Below are positions 31,247 to 41,188 of a stretch of 43,248 nucleotides of DNA, piece after piece. The position numbers were made by a program, and so were the translations under genes. The notes under the pieces were generated by a model. It was not told where the DNA came from. It searched no databases and saw only the letters and a program-made list of their open reading frames with translations. This DNA comes from Bacteroidaceae bacterium. Lineage in GTDB: Bacteria; Bacteroidota; Bacteroidia; Bacteroidales; Bacteroidaceae. Location: NCBI GenBank assembly GCA_017546785.1, contig JAFYRW010000015.1, positions 1 to 43,248 on the forward strand, given 5' to 3'. Every line of letters starts with the position of its first letter. The stretch's first letter is position 1.

Positions 31247-31282
31247 AAAAAATGAGAGGGCTGCCTCACGGTAGCCCTCTCA
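31247..31282 (-). terminator. Terminator of the S10-spc-alpha ribosomal cluster
   Basis: A 13-bp stem (31253-31265 with 31270-31282, one G-T pair) with a 4-nt loop is followed on the minus strand by T6. It starts 19 nt after the rplQ stop. Confidence 0.88.
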
Positions 31283-31300
31283 CATCTATTAAGTAAGTAA

Positions 31301-31777
31301 TTATTCAGCTGTCGGTGTAGTCTCTTCTGCTGTTGCAACAGCCTCTACTGCAGGCGCATCAGCCTTCTTTGTAGAGCGACGACGGCGAGTCTTCTTTGTA
31401 GGAGCCTTAGCCATATTCTCGTTGTAATCAACAAGCTCGATGAAGCACATCTCGGCTGCGTCACCAGAACGTGTACCCAACTTAATGATGCGTGTATAAC
31501 CACCAGGACGCTCTGCAACCTTTACAGATATCTCTTTGAAAAGCTCTGTAACAGCCTCTTTGTTCTGCAAGTAGCTAAATACTACGCGACGAGAATTTGT
31601 TGTATCGTCTTTTGATTTTGTGATCAGAGGCTCAACAAACTTTTTAAGTTCCTTAGCCTTTGCAAGAGTCGTAGTGATTCTTTTGTGCATAATCAAAGAT
31701 ACGGCCATATTAGAAAGCATAGCCTTTCTGTGAGTAGCAGTACGACCCAAATGATTGAAAGATTTCTTATGTCTCAT
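31301..31777 (-). CDS. rplQ: 50S ribosomal protein L17
   Basis: L17 is a component of the large subunit near the exit tunnel. The 158-residue protein has the standard core ([20 protein letters not shown], then [54 protein letters not shown]). After about residue 118 it has a low-complexity extension: a basic [13 protein letters not shown] part, then an A/E/T-rich acidic end ([16 protein letters not shown]). Such tails occur in Bacteroidetes L17. It is the last gene of the ribosomal cluster, 2 nt after rpoA, and is followed by the cluster terminator. Confidence 0.96.
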   Translation of the reverse strand: MRHKKSFNHLGRTATHRKAMLSNMAVSLIMHKRITTTLAKAKELKKFVEPLITKSKDDTTNSRRVVFSYLQNKEAVTELFKEISVKVAERPGGYTRIIKLGTRSGDAAEMCFIELVDYNENMAKAPTKKTRRRRSTKKADAPAVEAVATAEETTPTAE

Positions 31778-31779
31778 AA

Positions 31780-32772
31780 TTATTCTTTGTCTAATTTATA
31801 TTTTGAAATATCTGTTCCAAACGAAAGATTCAGACTCTCGAGCAAATCATCAAGCTCAGTGAGCGATTTCTTACCAAAGTTGCGGAACTTAAGAAGGTCA
31901 GTCTTGTTGTACTGTACCAACTGACCAAGAGTCTCAACATCAGCAGCCTTCAAGCAGTTGAGAGCACGAACCGAAAGGTTCAAGTCTACCAACTTACTCT
32001 TGAGCAACTGGCGCATATGCAATACCTCCTCATCGAACTCCTCGTTACCGTCGATGTCGCTTGCCTCAATAGCAATCTTCTCATCAGAGAATAACATAAA
32101 GTGGTAAATGAGAATTTTTGCAGCCTCTTTAAGTGCATCCTTCGGGTGGATGGAACCATCTGTTGTAACCTCAACTACCAGCTTGTCATAGTCCGTCTTC
32201 TGCTCTACGCGGAAGGGCTCACGCTGATACTTGACGTTACGGATAGGAGTGTATATCGAGTCGATTGGAATCATCGTGGGCTCTGTACAGAGCTCACGGT
32301 TTTCATCAGCAGGAACATAGCCACGTCCCTTGTTGATAGCGATCTCAATCTGCATTTTAGCCGATGAATCGAGATGGCAAATGACTAACTCAGGATTTAA
32401 CACTTCAAATCCGGTTAAATACTTACCTATATCTCCTGCCGTGAATATCTCGGTGTTCTCGACATTGATAGATACTTTCTCGGTTTCGAATTCCTCGACA
32501 ATTCTTTTGAATCGAACCTTTTTAAGATTCAATATAATGTTGGTAACGTCCTCTTTTACACCGGGAACTGTAGCAAACTCGTGCTCAACGCCTGCGATCT
32601 TGATAGTGCAAATTGCGAATCCCTCGAGTGAAGAGAGCAAAATGCGACGCAAAGCGTTACCCACGGTTGTAGCAAAACCGGGCTCCAAGGGACGGAACTC
32701 GAACTTTCCGAAGAAATTGTCCGCCTCCAACATTACAACTTTATCAGGTTTTTGAAATGTTAATATCGCCAT
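31780..32772 (-). CDS. rpoA: DNA-directed RNA polymerase subunit alpha
   Basis: This subunit nucleates RNA polymerase assembly and contacts upstream promoter DNA. The 330-residue length is normal. The N-terminal dimerisation domain (about 1-230) has the conserved [20 protein letters not shown] and [20 protein letters not shown] blocks. A flexible linker comes next. The C-terminal domain (about 250-320) has [44 protein letters not shown], with the DNA-binding helices intact. It lies between rpsD (9-nt gap) and rplQ, the usual alpha-operon order. Confidence 0.98.
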   Translation of the reverse strand: MAILTFQKPDKVVMLEADNFFGKFEFRPLEPGFATTVGNALRRILLSSLEGFAICTIKIAGVEHEFATVPGVKEDVTNIILNLKKVRFKRIVEEFETEKVSINVENTEIFTAGDIGKYLTGFEVLNPELVICHLDSSAKMQIEIAINKGRGYVPADENRELCTEPTMIPIDSIYTPIRNVKYQREPFRVEQKTDYDKLVVEVTTDGSIHPKDALKEAAKILIYHFMLFSDEKIAIEASDIDGNEEFDEEVLHMRQLLKSKLVDLNLSVRALNCLKAADVETLGQLVQYNKTDLLKFRNFGKKSLTELDDLLESLNLSFGTDISKYKLDKE

Positions 32773-32781
32773 TATAATCTA

Positions 32782-33387
32782 TTATTTGCTATACAACTCA
32801 ACGATTAACTGCTCCTTGATATTCTCAGGAATATCGGCACGCTCAGGTACATTCAAGAACTTACCAGCCTTAGCCGACTCATCCCACTCCAACCAAGAGT
32901 ACTTGCTGTGATTTACGCCAGCCAATGAGTTCTCGATAACCTCGAGAGACTTTGAACGCTCGCGTACACCAACAATCTGACCAGCCTTGATGATACGAGA
33001 AGGAATGTTAGATACCTTACCATCTACAACGATGTGGCAGTGGCTAACCAACTGACGTGCAGCAGCACGAGTAGGAGCAATTCCCAAACGGTAAACGATG
33101 TTGTCCAAACGAGACTCAAGTGTCTGCAAAAGAACCTCACCGGTGATACCGGGAGCTGAATCTGCCTTCTTGAACACGTTACGGAACTGTTTCTCCAATA
33201 CTCCGTATGTATATTTAGCTTTCTGCTTCTCAGCCAACATTATACCATACTCCGAAGACTTGCGACGACGGTTATTTCCGTGCATACCGGGAGCATAATT
33301 TTTCTTAGAAAGCACCTTGTCGGGTCCAAAGATAGGCTCACCGAACTTACGTGCGATCTTGCTTTTAGGTCCAATATATCTTGCCAT
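32782..33387 (-). CDS. rpsD: 30S ribosomal protein S4
   Basis: S4 is a primary 16S rRNA binder that starts 5'-domain assembly and, in other bacteria, represses its own operon. The 201-residue product starts [20 protein letters not shown]. The N-terminal region has no zinc cysteines, so it is the zinc-free form. The S4 RNA-binding domain (about 92-155) has [20 protein letters not shown], then [20 protein letters not shown]. It lies between rpsK (24-nt gap) and rpoA. Confidence 0.97.
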   Translation of the reverse strand: MARYIGPKSKIARKFGEPIFGPDKVLSKKNYAPGMHGNNRRRKSSEYGIMLAEKQKAKYTYGVLEKQFRNVFKKADSAPGITGEVLLQTLESRLDNIVYRLGIAPTRAAARQLVSHCHIVVDGKVSNIPSRIIKAGQIVGVRERSKSLEVIENSLAGVNHSKYSWLEWDESAKAGKFLNVPERADIPENIKEQLIVELYSK

Positions 33388-33411
33388 TTCTAATTTCTTA
33401 AATTAACATCA

Positions 33412-33801
33412 TTATACTCTTCTTCTCTTCGGAGGACGGCAACCGTTGTGAGGCAGCGGTGTAACGTCTACAATCTCTGTAACCTCGATTCCGGCACCGT
33501 GTACTGTACGGATAGCCGACTCACGACCATTACCGGGACCCTTAACATATGCCTTCACCTTGCGCAAGCCCAAATCGTATGCGATTTTAGAGCAAGCCTC
33601 AGCAGCCATCTGAGCAGCATAAGGTGTGTTCTTCTTTGAACCTCTGAAACCCATTTTTCCGGCAGATGACCAAGAGATAACCTGACCTTCGTCGTTTGTA
33701 AGGCAAACAATGATATTGTTAAATGACGAATGTACATGAAGCTGTCCGATGGCGCCTACCTTCACATTTCTTTTCTTTGTTGCAACTGTTTTCTTTGCCA
33801 T
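33412..33801 (-). CDS. rpsK: 30S ribosomal protein S11
   Basis: S11 lines the platform of the small subunit near the Shine-Dalgarno helix. The 129-residue product has a basic N-terminus and the family blocks [40 protein letters not shown], and [20 protein letters not shown]. It ends [15 protein letters not shown], the normal C-terminus. It lies between rpsM (12-nt gap) and rpsD. Confidence 0.97.
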   Translation of the reverse strand: MAKKTVATKKRNVKVGAIGQLHVHSSFNNIIVCLTNDEGQVISWSSAGKMGFRGSKKNTPYAAQMAAEACSKIAYDLGLRKVKAYVKGPGNGRESAIRTVHGAGIEVTEIVDVTPLPHNGCRPPKRRRV

Positions 33802-33813
33802 ATTACTTACTTA

Positions 33814-34194
33814 TTATTTAGTAGCTTTTTTCTTGTTAGCAACAGTCTTCTTGCGACCCTTGCGAGTACGAGCATTGTTCTTTGTGCTCTGACCACGTAC
33901 GGGAAGACCGTTACGGTGACGGATTCCGCGATAGCAACCAATATCCATCAAACGTTTGATGTTCAACTGAATTTCTGAACGGAGATCACCTTCTACTTTA
34001 TACTCTGCACCAATAATCTCACGAACCTTTGCAGCCATATCATCGGTCCAATCCTGAACCTTCATATTACGGTCTACACCTGCTTTGTCGAGGATCTTGG
34101 CTGCACTGCTGCGTCCAATACCATAGATGTATGTCAACGCAATCTCTCCTCTTTTATTCTGAGGAATGTCTACACCAACTATTCTTATAGCCAT
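33814..34194 (-). CDS. rpsM: 30S ribosomal protein S13
   Basis: S13 sits in the head of the small subunit and contacts the P-site tRNA and L5. The 126-residue product starts [20 protein letters not shown]. It carries the H2TH segment [20 protein letters not shown] and ends with the basic [20 protein letters not shown], then [13 protein letters not shown] tail. It follows rpmJ with a 30-nt AT-rich gap. Confidence 0.97.
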   Translation of the reverse strand: MAIRIVGVDIPQNKRGEIALTYIYGIGRSSAAKILDKAGVDRNMKVQDWTDDMAAKVREIIGAEYKVEGDLRSEIQLNIKRLMDIGCYRGIRHRNGLPVRGQSTKNNARTRKGRKKTVANKKKATK

Positions 34195-34224
34195 ATACGA
34201 ATATATTATAAATTACAATTTAAA

Positions 34225-34341
34225 TTACCCCTGACGCAGTTTGAATTTGGGATTCTTCTTGTTAATCAAATACAAACGACCGTTACGACGAACGATTTTA
34301 CAGTCGGGAGTGCGTTTCTTAATAGATGCTTTAACTTTCAT
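34225..34341 (-). CDS. rpmJ: 50S ribosomal protein L36, zinc-free type
   Basis: This is a small 38-residue protein read directly from the minus strand: [20 protein letters not shown], then [19 protein letters not shown]36 packs against 23S rRNA near the L7/L12 stalk base. Zinc-binding L36 uses C11, C14, C27 and H32. Here the positions are T11, C14, N27 and K32, so only one ligand remains and no zinc should be bound. This zinc-free form is known in many Bacteroidetes. It lies 12 nt after infA and 30 nt before rpsM. Confidence 0.95.
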   Translation of the reverse strand: MKVKASIKKRTPDCKIVRRNGRLYLINKKNPKFKLRQG

Positions 34342-34353
34342 AATATCTTATTT

Positions 34354-34572
34354 TTATTTATATCGGAATACGATTCTTCCTTTGGTCAAGTCGTAGGGAG
34401 ACATTTCGATTCTCACCTTATCACCGGGGAGGATTTTTATATAATGCATTCTCATCTTTCCCGAGATATGTGCAGTGACCTCGTGTCCATTCTGCAACTC
34501 TACGCGAAACATTGCATTTGATAATGCCTCTACGATTGTACCATCTTGCTCAATAGCGTTTTGTTTAGCCAT
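34354..34572 (-). CDS. infA: Translation initiation factor IF-1
   Basis: IF-1 occupies the ribosomal A site during initiation. The 72-residue S1-like OB-fold protein has typical length and sequence ([20 protein letters not shown], then [20 protein letters not shown] and the end [13 protein letters not shown]). It starts 1 nt after the map stop codon, so the genes are tightly coupled. The order map-infA-rpmJ-rpsM is that of Bacteroidetes and Gram-positive spc clusters. Confidence 0.97.
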   Translation of the reverse strand: MAKQNAIEQDGTIVEALSNAMFRVELQNGHEVTAHISGKMRMHYIKILPGDKVRIEMSPYDLTKGRIVFRYK

Positions 34573-34573
34573 A

Positions 34574-35371
34574 TTAGTATCCTTTACTTCTTAAGACCTC
34601 TTCTATAAACTCGAACGACGATAGAATGTCGGCGCCGTTCTTACCGACTGCGATTGTATGTTCGAAATGTGCCGCATTCTTGCGATCACGAGTTCTTACT
34701 GTCCAACCATCACGCTCCATGAAAATCTGTCTCTTTCCAAGCGTAATCATAGGCTCTATTGCGAGACACATACCCTCGCGCAACTGTAATCCGTTGCCTC
34801 GTTTCCCGTAATTGGGAACCTCGGGGGCCTCGTGCATATCTCGCCCGATACCGTGTCCTACAAACTCACGTACAACGCCGAATCCGTTCGACTCGCAATG
34901 GAACTGCACTGCGTGACCAATGTCTCCCAGACGCTTACCGTGAACAGCCTGCTCAATACCAAGATAGAGCGACTCTTTTGTCGTCTGTAAAAGTTTCTTT
35001 GTCTCCTCGTCTACCTCACCCACACAGAATGTATAGCACGAGTCGCCACAAAAACCATTCAACAATGTACCGCAATCTACCGAAACGATATCACCCTCTT
35101 TAAGAGGAACATCATTAGGTATACCGTGTACAACCACGTCGTTTACCGATGCACATATAGAACCCGGAAAGGGAGTACCGTCGTAATTGGGATAACCCTT
35201 GAAAGTAGGGATAGTCCCATTATCGCGGATAAACTCCTCGGCAACCTTGTCCAATTGCTTGGTGGTTACACCCGGTTCTATTATTTTAGCTACTTCGGCA
35301 AGCGCTCTGCCTACCAGCAGATTACTCTGCCGAAGTAGTTCTATTTCGTCCGATGTCTTAAGAAATATCAT
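34574..35371 (-). CDS. map: Methionine aminopeptidase type I
   Basis: The enzyme removes the N-terminal methionine from nascent proteins. The 265-residue M24-fold protein has [32 protein letters not shown], and the metal-ligand blocks [20 protein letters not shown] (the two aspartates), [20 protein letters not shown] (histidine) and [10 protein letters not shown] (glutamate). The terminal FEHTIAV block completes the set. There is no N-terminal zinc-finger extension. It lies 14 nt after secY, as expected in the spc operon, where it matures the newly made proteins. Confidence 0.96.
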   Translation of the reverse strand: MIFLKTSDEIELLRQSNLLVGRALAEVAKIIEPGVTTKQLDKVAEEFIRDNGTIPTFKGYPNYDGTPFPGSICASVNDVVVHGIPNDVPLKEGDIVSVDCGTLLNGFCGDSCYTFCVGEVDEETKKLLQTTKESLYLGIEQAVHGKRLGDIGHAVQFHCESNGFGVVREFVGHGIGRDMHEAPEVPNYGKRGNGLQLREGMCLAIEPMITLGKRQIFMERDGWTVRTRDRKNAAHFEHTIAVGKNGADILSSFEFIEEVLRSKGY

Positions 35372-35385
35372 TCTAAGCTCTACAA

Positions 35386-36744
35386 TTAACCAATACGTCC
35401 CTTAATACGACCTGAACTCAACAAGCCATCATAGTGTCTCATCATAAGGTAGCTCTCGATCTGCTGCAAAGTGTCAAGAACAACACCTACAAGAATCAAA
35501 AGCGATGTACCTCCAAAGAACTGTGCAAACTCACCCTGAATACCGAAGATTGAACCGGCAAATACAGGAAGGATTGCGATAGCTGCCAAGAATAAAGATC
35601 CGGGCAAAGTCAAACGAGACATAATCGTATCAATATACTCTGCAGTGGGCTTACCGGGTTTGATGCCGGGAATAAAACCGTTGTTGCGTTTCATATCATC
35701 AGCCATCTGTACAGGATTGATTGTGATAGCTGTATAGAAATATGTAAATGCAATAATCAACAATGCAGATACAAGATTGTATAACCACGATGTGGGGTTC
35801 ATAAGCATCGCCACAGCCTCAGAATTCTTCAAGCTGTCGCTGAAGTTTGCAAACGCCATAGGGATAAACATAATTGCCTGAGCAAAGATGATAGGCATAA
35901 CGTTTGCAGCATTAACCTTGAGGGGGATATACTGGCGTGCACCTGAATATGTAGCACCACCTGCCGACTGCTTTGCATACTGTACAGGCACACGACGTGT
36001 TCCCTGAAGAAGCGCGATAGCTGCACAGATTACTAGCAAGAAGAATACAATCTCAATGAGCAACATTACAACACCACCACCGGCAGCCTCTGCTACGCGA
36101 GAGTAGAACTCCTGATAGAGAGCCTTGGGAAGGCGTGCAATGATACCAATCATAATTATTATTGATACTCCGTTACCGATACCCTTGTCAGTAATACGCT
36201 CACCCAACCAAAGGATGAACATACTACCAGCTGCAAGGATAATGGTAGAACTTATCATAAATAATGTAGGGTTAATTCCGGGCGCAACACCAACACCAAT
36301 GGTATAGGGAAGGCTCAAGAGGTACGAGGGTGCCTGAATCAAAAGAATAAACACAGTCAAATAACGTGTATACTGATTGATTTTACGGCGACCACTCTCA
36401 CCTTCACGTTGCATCTTCTGGAAGTAGGGAACAGCCATCGCCAACAACTGGATAACAATTGATGCAGAAATATAAGGCATAATACCCAACGCAAAGATAG
36501 AAGCATTAGTGAATGCACCACCCGAGAACATATCAAGCAAAGACATCAAACCGCTACCGTTATCCGCCGAAGCTGCCACGCGATCCAAAGCAGTAGGATC
36601 GATACCAGGCAATACCACGAACGAACCAAACCTATAGATAGCCACGATAAGGAGTGTAATACCTATACGCGCTCTAAGGTCCTCAATCTTCCAGATATTT
36701 TTAATAGTCTGGACGAACTTATGGTCTGATAGTTTTTTTGCCAT
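35386..36744 (-). CDS. secY: Preprotein translocase subunit SecY
   Basis: SecY is the channel-forming subunit of the Sec translocon in the inner membrane. The 452-residue protein has about ten membrane spans. It starts MAKKLSDHKFVQTIKNIWKI, and has RIGITLLIVAIYRFGSFVVL (first span), ALGIMPYISASIVIQLLAMA, the cytoplasmic YTRYLTVFILLIQ, and the C5 loop block RRVPVQYAKQSAGG. NNGFIPGIKPGKPTAEYID lies near the C-terminus. It is 4 nt after rplO and is a member of the spc operon. It serves the many secreted glycosidases and barrel proteins seen elsewhere in the window. Confidence 0.97.
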   Translation of the reverse strand: MAKKLSDHKFVQTIKNIWKIEDLRARIGITLLIVAIYRFGSFVVLPGIDPTALDRVAASADNGSGLMSLLDMFSGGAFTNASIFALGIMPYISASIVIQLLAMAVPYFQKMQREGESGRRKINQYTRYLTVFILLIQAPSYLLSLPYTIGVGVAPGINPTLFMISSTIILAAGSMFILWLGERITDKGIGNGVSIIIMIGIIARLPKALYQEFYSRVAEAAGGGVVMLLIEIVFFLLVICAAIALLQGTRRVPVQYAKQSAGGATYSGARQYIPLKVNAANVMPIIFAQAIMFIPMAFANFSDSLKNSEAVAMLMNPTSWLYNLVSALLIIAFTYFYTAITINPVQMADDMKRNNGFIPGIKPGKPTAEYIDTIMSRLTLPGSLFLAAIAILPVFAGSIFGIQGEFAQFFGGTSLLILVGVVLDTLQQIESYLMMRHYDGLLSSGRIKGRIG

Positions 36745-36748
36745 CTTT

Positions 36749-37195
36749 TTAAAGTTTTACTACTGTTCCACCTACAGCCTCAATTGCCTCAACTGCCTTA
36801 GCAGAGAAAGCGTGAGCCTCGACTGTCAATTTTGCAGTTAAAGTTCCATTAGCAAGAACCTTAACCAACTGGTTTGAAGATACAAAGCCTGCAGCAATCA
36901 AAGTTGCAACATTGATTGTCTCCAAAGAGTTATTCTCTGCAAGAGCCTGCAATGTAGACAAGTTTACAGCCTTGTACTCAACACGGTTGATATTCTTGAA
37001 ACCGAACTTAGGTACACGACGTTGCAAAGGCATCTGACCACCCTCGAAACCAATCTTCTTCTTGTAGCCAGAACGTGACTTAGCACCCTTGTGACCACGT
37101 GTAGAGGTACCACCTCTACCCGATCCGGTACCACGTCCAATTCTTTTGCGTGCCTTAACAGCACCCTCAGCAGGTTTCAGACTATTTAATTTCAT
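36749..37195 (-). CDS. rplO: 50S ribosomal protein L15
   Basis: L15 is a late-assembling large-subunit protein. The product has 148 residues from the ATG at 37195 ([20 protein letters not shown]), the universal start; an ATG 6 nt upstream is in frame but less likely. The glycine/arginine-rich N-terminus ([20 protein letters not shown]) threads into rRNA. The globular C-terminal part has [16 protein letters not shown] and ends [15 protein letters not shown]. It lies between rpmD and secY. Confidence 0.96.
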   Translation of the reverse strand: MKLNSLKPAEGAVKARKRIGRGTGSGRGGTSTRGHKGAKSRSGYKKKIGFEGGQMPLQRRVPKFGFKNINRVEYKAVNLSTLQALAENNSLETINVATLIAAGFVSSNQLVKVLANGTLTAKLTVEAHAFSAKAVEAIEAVGGTVVKL

Positions 37196-37218
37196 AAACA
37201 AAATCTTTTTAAAATTAA

Positions 37219-37398
37219 TTACTCTTCAACAATGGCAACCAAATGCTGAACTTTCTTAATCATACCACGAATAGAGGCATTATCAGTGTGCTCAACCACC
37301 TTATTCATTTTGTTAAGACCAAGAGCATCAAGAGTGAGCTTCTGTGTCTTAGGAGCACCGATACGACTTCTTACCTGTTTAATTTTAATAGTAGCCAT
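37219..37398 (-). CDS. rpmD: 50S ribosomal protein L30
   Basis: The short 59-residue protein is read from the minus strand, ATG at 37396-37398: [20 protein letters not shown], then [20 protein letters not shown] and a C-terminal [17 protein letters not shown]. This matches the bacterial L30 fold and size. It lies between rpsE (11-nt gap) and rplO (23-nt gap), the usual spc position, with an AGGAGG-like purine stretch just before the start. Confidence 0.95.
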   Translation of the reverse strand: MATIKIKQVRSRIGAPKTQKLTLDALGLNKMNKVVEHTDNASIRGMIKKVQHLVAIVEE

Positions 37399-37409
37399 AA
37401 TTTTCCTCC

Positions 37410-37925
37410 TTATCCGTTAAATACTTTACTCATACTAACACCTCTGTTCTGAGCTACAGTGCGTGCATCACGCATCTCACTCAAAGCAGCGATTGTTGCC
37501 TTAACCAAGTTGTGGGGGTTAGAAGAACCCTTAGACTTTGCCAATACGTCGGTAATACCAACGCTCTCAAGTACGGCACGCATAGCACCACCGGCAACTA
37601 CTCCGGTACCGTGAGAAGCGGGTTTAATAAATACCTCAGCACCACCAAAGCGTGCAGCCTGCTCGTGAGGAACAGTACCCTTGAGTACCGGAACACGAAC
37701 GAGGTTCTTCTTTGCAGCCTCTATACCTTTAGAAATAGCGGCAGTTACCTCGCTGGCCTTTCCTAGACCGTAACCGATGATGCCATTCTCGTTACCTACT
37801 ACAACAATAGCAGAGAAACTAAATGTACGACCACCCTTTGTAACCTTAGTTACACGGTTGATAGCAACCAATCTATCTTTCAATTCAACGTCGTTTGCGA
37901 CTTTTACTCTATTATTAACTGCCAT
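37410..37925 (-). CDS. rpsE: 30S ribosomal protein S5
   Basis: S5 acts in translational accuracy and mRNA unwinding at the entry channel. The product has 171 residues from the ATG at 37925 ([20 protein letters not shown]). An alternative ATG at 37931 overlaps the rplR stop and would add two residues. It carries [38 protein letters not shown], and the C-terminal domain [20 protein letters not shown], then [15 protein letters not shown]. All family blocks are present. Confidence 0.96.
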   Translation of the reverse strand: MAVNNRVKVANDVELKDRLVAINRVTKVTKGGRTFSFSAIVVVGNENGIIGYGLGKASEVTAAISKGIEAAKKNLVRVPVLKGTVPHEQAARFGGAEVFIKPASHGTGVVAGGAMRAVLESVGITDVLAKSKGSSNPHNLVKATIAALSEMRDARTVAQNRGVSMSKVFNG

Positions 37926-37930
37926 ATCCA

Positions 37931-38272
37931 TTAGAATTTAAGCCCACCATTACGTGCAGCATCAGCTACTTCTTTTACTCTCCCGTGGTAGAGGTAACCG
38001 TTACGGTCGAAGACAACGGTAGTAATACCTGCCTCCTGAGCCTTCTTTGCGATCAACTCACCAACCTTAGCAGCCTGCTCTTTCTTGGGCATAGCCTCAA
38101 GACCGAGTGAAGATGCTGCAGCCAAAGTGCGGCCTGTCTGGTCATTGATTATCTGAACATATATCTGCTTGTTACTGCGGAAAACGCTCATACGGGGACG
38201 CTCAGCAACACCAAACACCTTATTGCGCACTCTATACTTAATCTTAGTACGTCTTTCTATTTTTGTTGTCAT
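37931..38272 (-). CDS. rplR: 50S ribosomal protein L18
   Basis: L18 carries 5S rRNA to the large subunit together with L5. The 113-residue product starts [20 protein letters not shown], with [36 protein letters not shown], and the end [20 protein letters not shown] followed by NGGLKF. It lies 19 nt after rplF and abuts rpsE. Confidence 0.97.
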   Translation of the reverse strand: MTTKIERRTKIKYRVRNKVFGVAERPRMSVFRSNKQIYVQIINDQTGRTLAAASSLGLEAMPKKEQAAKVGELIAKKAQEAGITTVVFDRNGYLYHGRVKEVADAARNGGLKF

Positions 38273-38291
38273 ATGCTTACGATTTTACTAA

Positions 38292-38870
38292 TTATTTTGC
38301 ACCTGCCGATTTACCAGACTTGCGACGAATAATCTCGCCAACAAACTTAACACCCTTACCTTTGTAAGGCTCAGGCTTACGGAATGAGCGAATTTTAGCA
38401 CAAATCAGTCCCAACAACTGCTTGTCGCAAGACTCCAAAATGATAAGAGGATTCTTATTTCTCTCTGATTTGGTCTCAATCTTAACCTCTGCGGGGAACT
38501 GCATATAAATAGGGTGAGTGTAACCAAGCAACAACTCGATAGAATTATTGGGCTTCTCGTTCACACGATAACCAACACCAACGAGTTCAAGTTCTTTTCT
38601 GAAACCGGCAGAAACACCGATTACCATATTATTAACTAGCGCTCTGTACAAACCGTGATAAGCGTGCTCCTGCTTTGTTACCTCAGCAAGAGTCTTGCCA
38701 CCTGCATAACCAAGTACAATATGACCTTCCTCAACTGTTACAGTGATAGAGGGATCAACCTGCTGTGAAAGTTCGCCCTTGGGACCTTTTACAGTAACAA
38801 CGTTATTCTCACTTACAGTGATAGTAACATTTGCGGGGATACTAATAGGTAATTTACCAATTCTAGACAT
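38292..38870 (-). CDS. rplF: 50S ribosomal protein L6
   Basis: L6 lies near the factor-binding site at the base of the stalk. The 192-residue protein has two repeated alpha/beta domains: MSRIGKLPISIPANVTITVS, then VKGPKGELSQQVDPSITVTV, and in the second domain RKELELVGVGYRVNEKPNNS, with the signature EPYKGKGVKFVGEIIRRKSG near the end. It lies between rpsH and rplR. Confidence 0.97.
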   Translation of the reverse strand: MSRIGKLPISIPANVTITVSENNVVTVKGPKGELSQQVDPSITVTVEEGHIVLGYAGGKTLAEVTKQEHAYHGLYRALVNNMVIGVSAGFRKELELVGVGYRVNEKPNNSIELLLGYTHPIYMQFPAEVKIETKSERNKNPLIILESCDKQLLGLICAKIRSFRKPEPYKGKGVKFVGEIIRRKSGKSAGAK

Positions 38871-38888
38871 TGCTCAATTCCTCCTCTA

Positions 38889-39284
38889 TTAGTAGACATA
38901 GCAAAGCACCTCACCACCGATCTTCTCGGCAGCAGCTTCCTTGTCTGTCATTACACCTTTGGATGTCGACAAAATGGCGATACCCAATCCATTAATCACT
39001 CTGGGCATATTTTTGTATCCCGTATAACGGCGCAAACCGGGTGAAGAAACGCGAACCAAGTTCTTGATTGCGTTTACCTTGTTTACTGCGTCGTACTTCA
39101 AGGCAATCTTGATTGTGCCTTGAGGTCCATCCTCAACAAACTTGTAGTTCAAGATGTAACCCTTCTCAAATAGGATCTTTGTGATCTCCTTTTTGAGGTT
39201 AGAGGCAGGAACTTCAACCACTCTGTGCTTAGCTTGAATGGCATTTCTCAACCTCGTCAAATAATCTGCAATAGGATCTGTCAT
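38889..39284 (-). CDS. rpsH: 30S ribosomal protein S8
   Basis: S8 binds the central domain of 16S rRNA and in other bacteria represses the spc operon. The product has 131 residues from the ATG at 39284 (MTDPIADYLTRLRNAIQAKH). The frame is open upstream, but those codons lie in an AT-rich gap and do not look like S8. It has YKFVEDGPQGTIKIALKYDA, and its C-terminal signature is NGLGIAILSTSKGVMTDKEA followed by GGEVLCYVY. A 62-nt gap before it holds a short hairpin. Confidence 0.96.
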   Translation of the reverse strand: MTDPIADYLTRLRNAIQAKHRVVEVPASNLKKEITKILFEKGYILNYKFVEDGPQGTIKIALKYDAVNKVNAIKNLVRVSSPGLRRYTGYKNMPRVINGLGIAILSTSKGVMTDKEAAAEKIGGEVLCYVY

Positions 39285-39346
39285 AAAAATTAAATTTAAA
39301 TTGATCAGGACTTCCCTGACAATATTTATATTAAACACTCAAAAAA

Positions 39347-39646
39347 TTACCAACTTGCTTTTCTAACACCGGGGATAAGACCCTTAGATGCCATCTCACG
39401 GAACTGAATACGTGAGATTCCGAAAAGACGGATATAACCCTTGGGACGACCTGTAAGTTTGCAACGGTTGTGCATACGGATAGGATTAGAGTTCAAGGGA
39501 AGATCCTGCAATTTACGTGCTGCCTCGTAAGCCTCCTCGGGAGTACCTGTGTTTACGATATTCTTCAAAGCCTCGCGCTTAGCAGCATATTTTTTTGTCA
39601 ATTTTGCTCGTTTAACCTCACGAGCCTTCATTGATTCTTTTGCCAT
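39347..39646 (-). CDS. rpsN: 30S ribosomal protein S14, zinc-free type
   Basis: S14 sits in the head of the small subunit. The 99-residue long form has [20 protein letters not shown] and the signature [20 protein letters not shown], then [20 protein letters not shown] and KASW. It lacks the CxxC...CxxC zinc ribbon of the short form, so no zinc is needed. It is 9 nt after rplE. Confidence 0.97.
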   Translation of the reverse strand: MAKESMKAREVKRAKLTKKYAAKREALKNIVNTGTPEEAYEAARKLQDLPLNSNPIRMHNRCKLTGRPKGYIRLFGISRIQFREMASKGLIPGVRKASW

Positions 39647-39655
39647 AGGATAATA

Positions 39656-40210
39656 CTATTTTTTAGCGTTTTTAAAAGGTAAACCGAACTCTTTGAGCAG
39701 AGCATAACCCTCTTCATCGGTCTTAGCGGTAGTTACGAATGTGATATTCATACCGGTCAGACGCATAATGTTGTCGATGTTAATCTCGGGGAAAATGATT
39801 TGCTCTTTGATACCCAATGAATAGTTACCGTTACCGTCGAACTTGCTTTCGATACCCTTGAAGTCACGGATACGGGGCAAAGCCACGCGTACCAAACGCT
39901 CAAGGAACTCATACATACGCTCGCGACGGAGAGTTACCATAACACCGATAGGCATCTTCTTACGCAATTTGAAGTTCGAGATATCCTTACGTGAAACTGT
40001 AGCAACGGCCTTCTGACCGGTGATAGCAGAAATCTCGTTAATAGCAACATCAATAATCTTCTTATCCTGAGTTGCTGCACCAAGACCCTCGTTGATAACG
40101 ATTTTCTTGAGTACGGGCACCTGCATAGGTGAAGAATAGTTGAACTGCTTCATCAAAGCCGGAGCAATACGCTCGGCATATTCTTTCTTTAGGCTAGCTG
40201 TATTACTCAT
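39656..40210 (-). CDS. rplE: 50S ribosomal protein L5
   Basis: L5 binds 5S rRNA and contacts the P-site tRNA and S13. The 184-residue product starts [20 protein letters not shown]. It has the family signature [20 protein letters not shown], then [39 protein letters not shown] and [14 protein letters not shown]. Its start codon overlaps the rplX stop codon (TAATG), suggesting coupled translation. Confidence 0.97.
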   Translation of the reverse strand: MSNTASLKKEYAERIAPALMKQFNYSSPMQVPVLKKIVINEGLGAATQDKKIIDVAINEISAITGQKAVATVSRKDISNFKLRKKMPIGVMVTLRRERMYEFLERLVRVALPRIRDFKGIESKFDGNGNYSLGIKEQIIFPEINIDNIMRLTGMNITFVTTAKTDEEGYALLKEFGLPFKNAKK

Positions 40211-40530
40211 TACTTAATCTCCTCTCCTGATTTTTTAGCATAACGAACCTTCACACCCTCTGCATTAACCTTACGACCGATACGTGTGGGCTTACCCGAC
40301 TTAGGATCGATGTGGTTAAGGTTAGAAACGTGGATTGAAGCTTCTTGTTTTACAATACCTCCATGAGGATTCTTTGCGCTAGGTTTCGTGCTCTTAGAAA
40401 CCATATTAACGCCTTCTACGATAGCACGGTCTTTCTCAACGAGGACCTTCAAAACCTTACCGGTCTTGCCTTTGTCCTCGCCAGAATTAACGTAGACCAT
40501 ATCGCCTTTTTTGATATGTAATTTCTTCAT
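40210..40530 (-). CDS. rplX: 50S ribosomal protein L24
   Basis: L24 initiates assembly of the large subunit at the exit tunnel. The 106-residue KOW-domain protein starts [20 protein letters not shown], with [10 protein letters not shown] (KOW). [20 protein letters not shown] comes next, and the end is [20 protein letters not shown]. Its stop shares one base with the rplE start. It lies 20 nt after rplN. Confidence 0.97.
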   Translation of the reverse strand: MKKLHIKKGDMVYVNSGEDKGKTGKVLKVLVEKDRAIVEGVNMVSKSTKPSAKNPHGGIVKQEASIHVSNLNHIDPKSGKPTRIGRKVNAEGVKVRYAKKSGEEIK

Positions 40531-40550
40531 TACTTCAATTTTTTAAAATA

Positions 40551-40919
40551 TTAAAGAACCTCCGGTGCCAATGATACAACCTTTGTAAAGTCGGTTGCAC
40601 GAAGTTCACGAGCAACGGGTCCGAAAATACGGCTACCGCGCATTTCACCGGCGTTATTAAGTAGAATGCAAGCGTTGTCATCAAAACGGATATAAGAACC
40701 GTCCTGACGGCGAACCTCTTTCTTAGTACGAACAATAAGAGCTTTTGAAACAGCTCCCTTCTTCATATCGCTCGAGGGGATTACGCTTTTTACAGCGACA
40801 ACGATGATATCCCCTACAGAAGCATAGCGACGACGTGTACCACCGAGTACACGGATGCAAAGAGCCTCCTTCGCGCCGCTGTTATCACATACTGTAAGTC
40901 TTGATTCAACCTGTATCAT
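40551..40919 (-). CDS. rplN: 50S ribosomal protein L14
   Basis: L14 lies at the subunit interface and is the docking site of RsfS, whose gene is also in this window. The 122-residue product has the normal length. It starts [20 protein letters not shown], with [39 protein letters not shown] and the end [20 protein letters not shown]. It lies 2 nt after rpsQ. Confidence 0.97.
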   Translation of the reverse strand: MIQVESRLTVCDNSGAKEALCIRVLGGTRRRYASVGDIIVVAVKSVIPSSDMKKGAVSKALIVRTKKEVRRQDGSYIRFDDNACILLNNAGEMRGSRIFGPVARELRATDFTKVVSLAPEVL

Positions 40920-40921
40920 AA

Positions 40922-41179
40922 TTACTTAACTTTTTCGATGATTTCTACTAATCTCCATCTCTTTGTCTTGCTCAAAGGACGAGTCTCCATAATACGAACT
41001 GTATCACCTACTGAACACTCGTTTTTCTCATCGTGTACATGATACTTCTTGGTTCTGCTCACGAATTTACCGTAGATGGGGTGCTTCTCCTTGAATTTAG
41101 CGGCAATGGTGATAGTCTTGTCCATCTTGTTGCTGACAACTACACCAGTACGCTCTTTTCTTAAATTTCTTACTTCCAT
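40922..41179 (-). CDS. rpsQ: 30S ribosomal protein S17
   Basis: S17 is an OB-fold primary binder of the 5' domain of 16S rRNA. The 85-residue product has [39 protein letters not shown] and the signature [20 protein letters not shown], then LVEIIEKVK. It lies 9 nt after rpmC and 2 nt before rplN. Confidence 0.97.
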   Translation of the reverse strand: MEVRNLRKERTGVVVSNKMDKTITIAAKFKEKHPIYGKFVSRTKKYHVHDEKNECSVGDTVRIMETRPLSKTKRWRLVEIIEKVK

Positions 41180-41188
41180 GGTAGTTTC

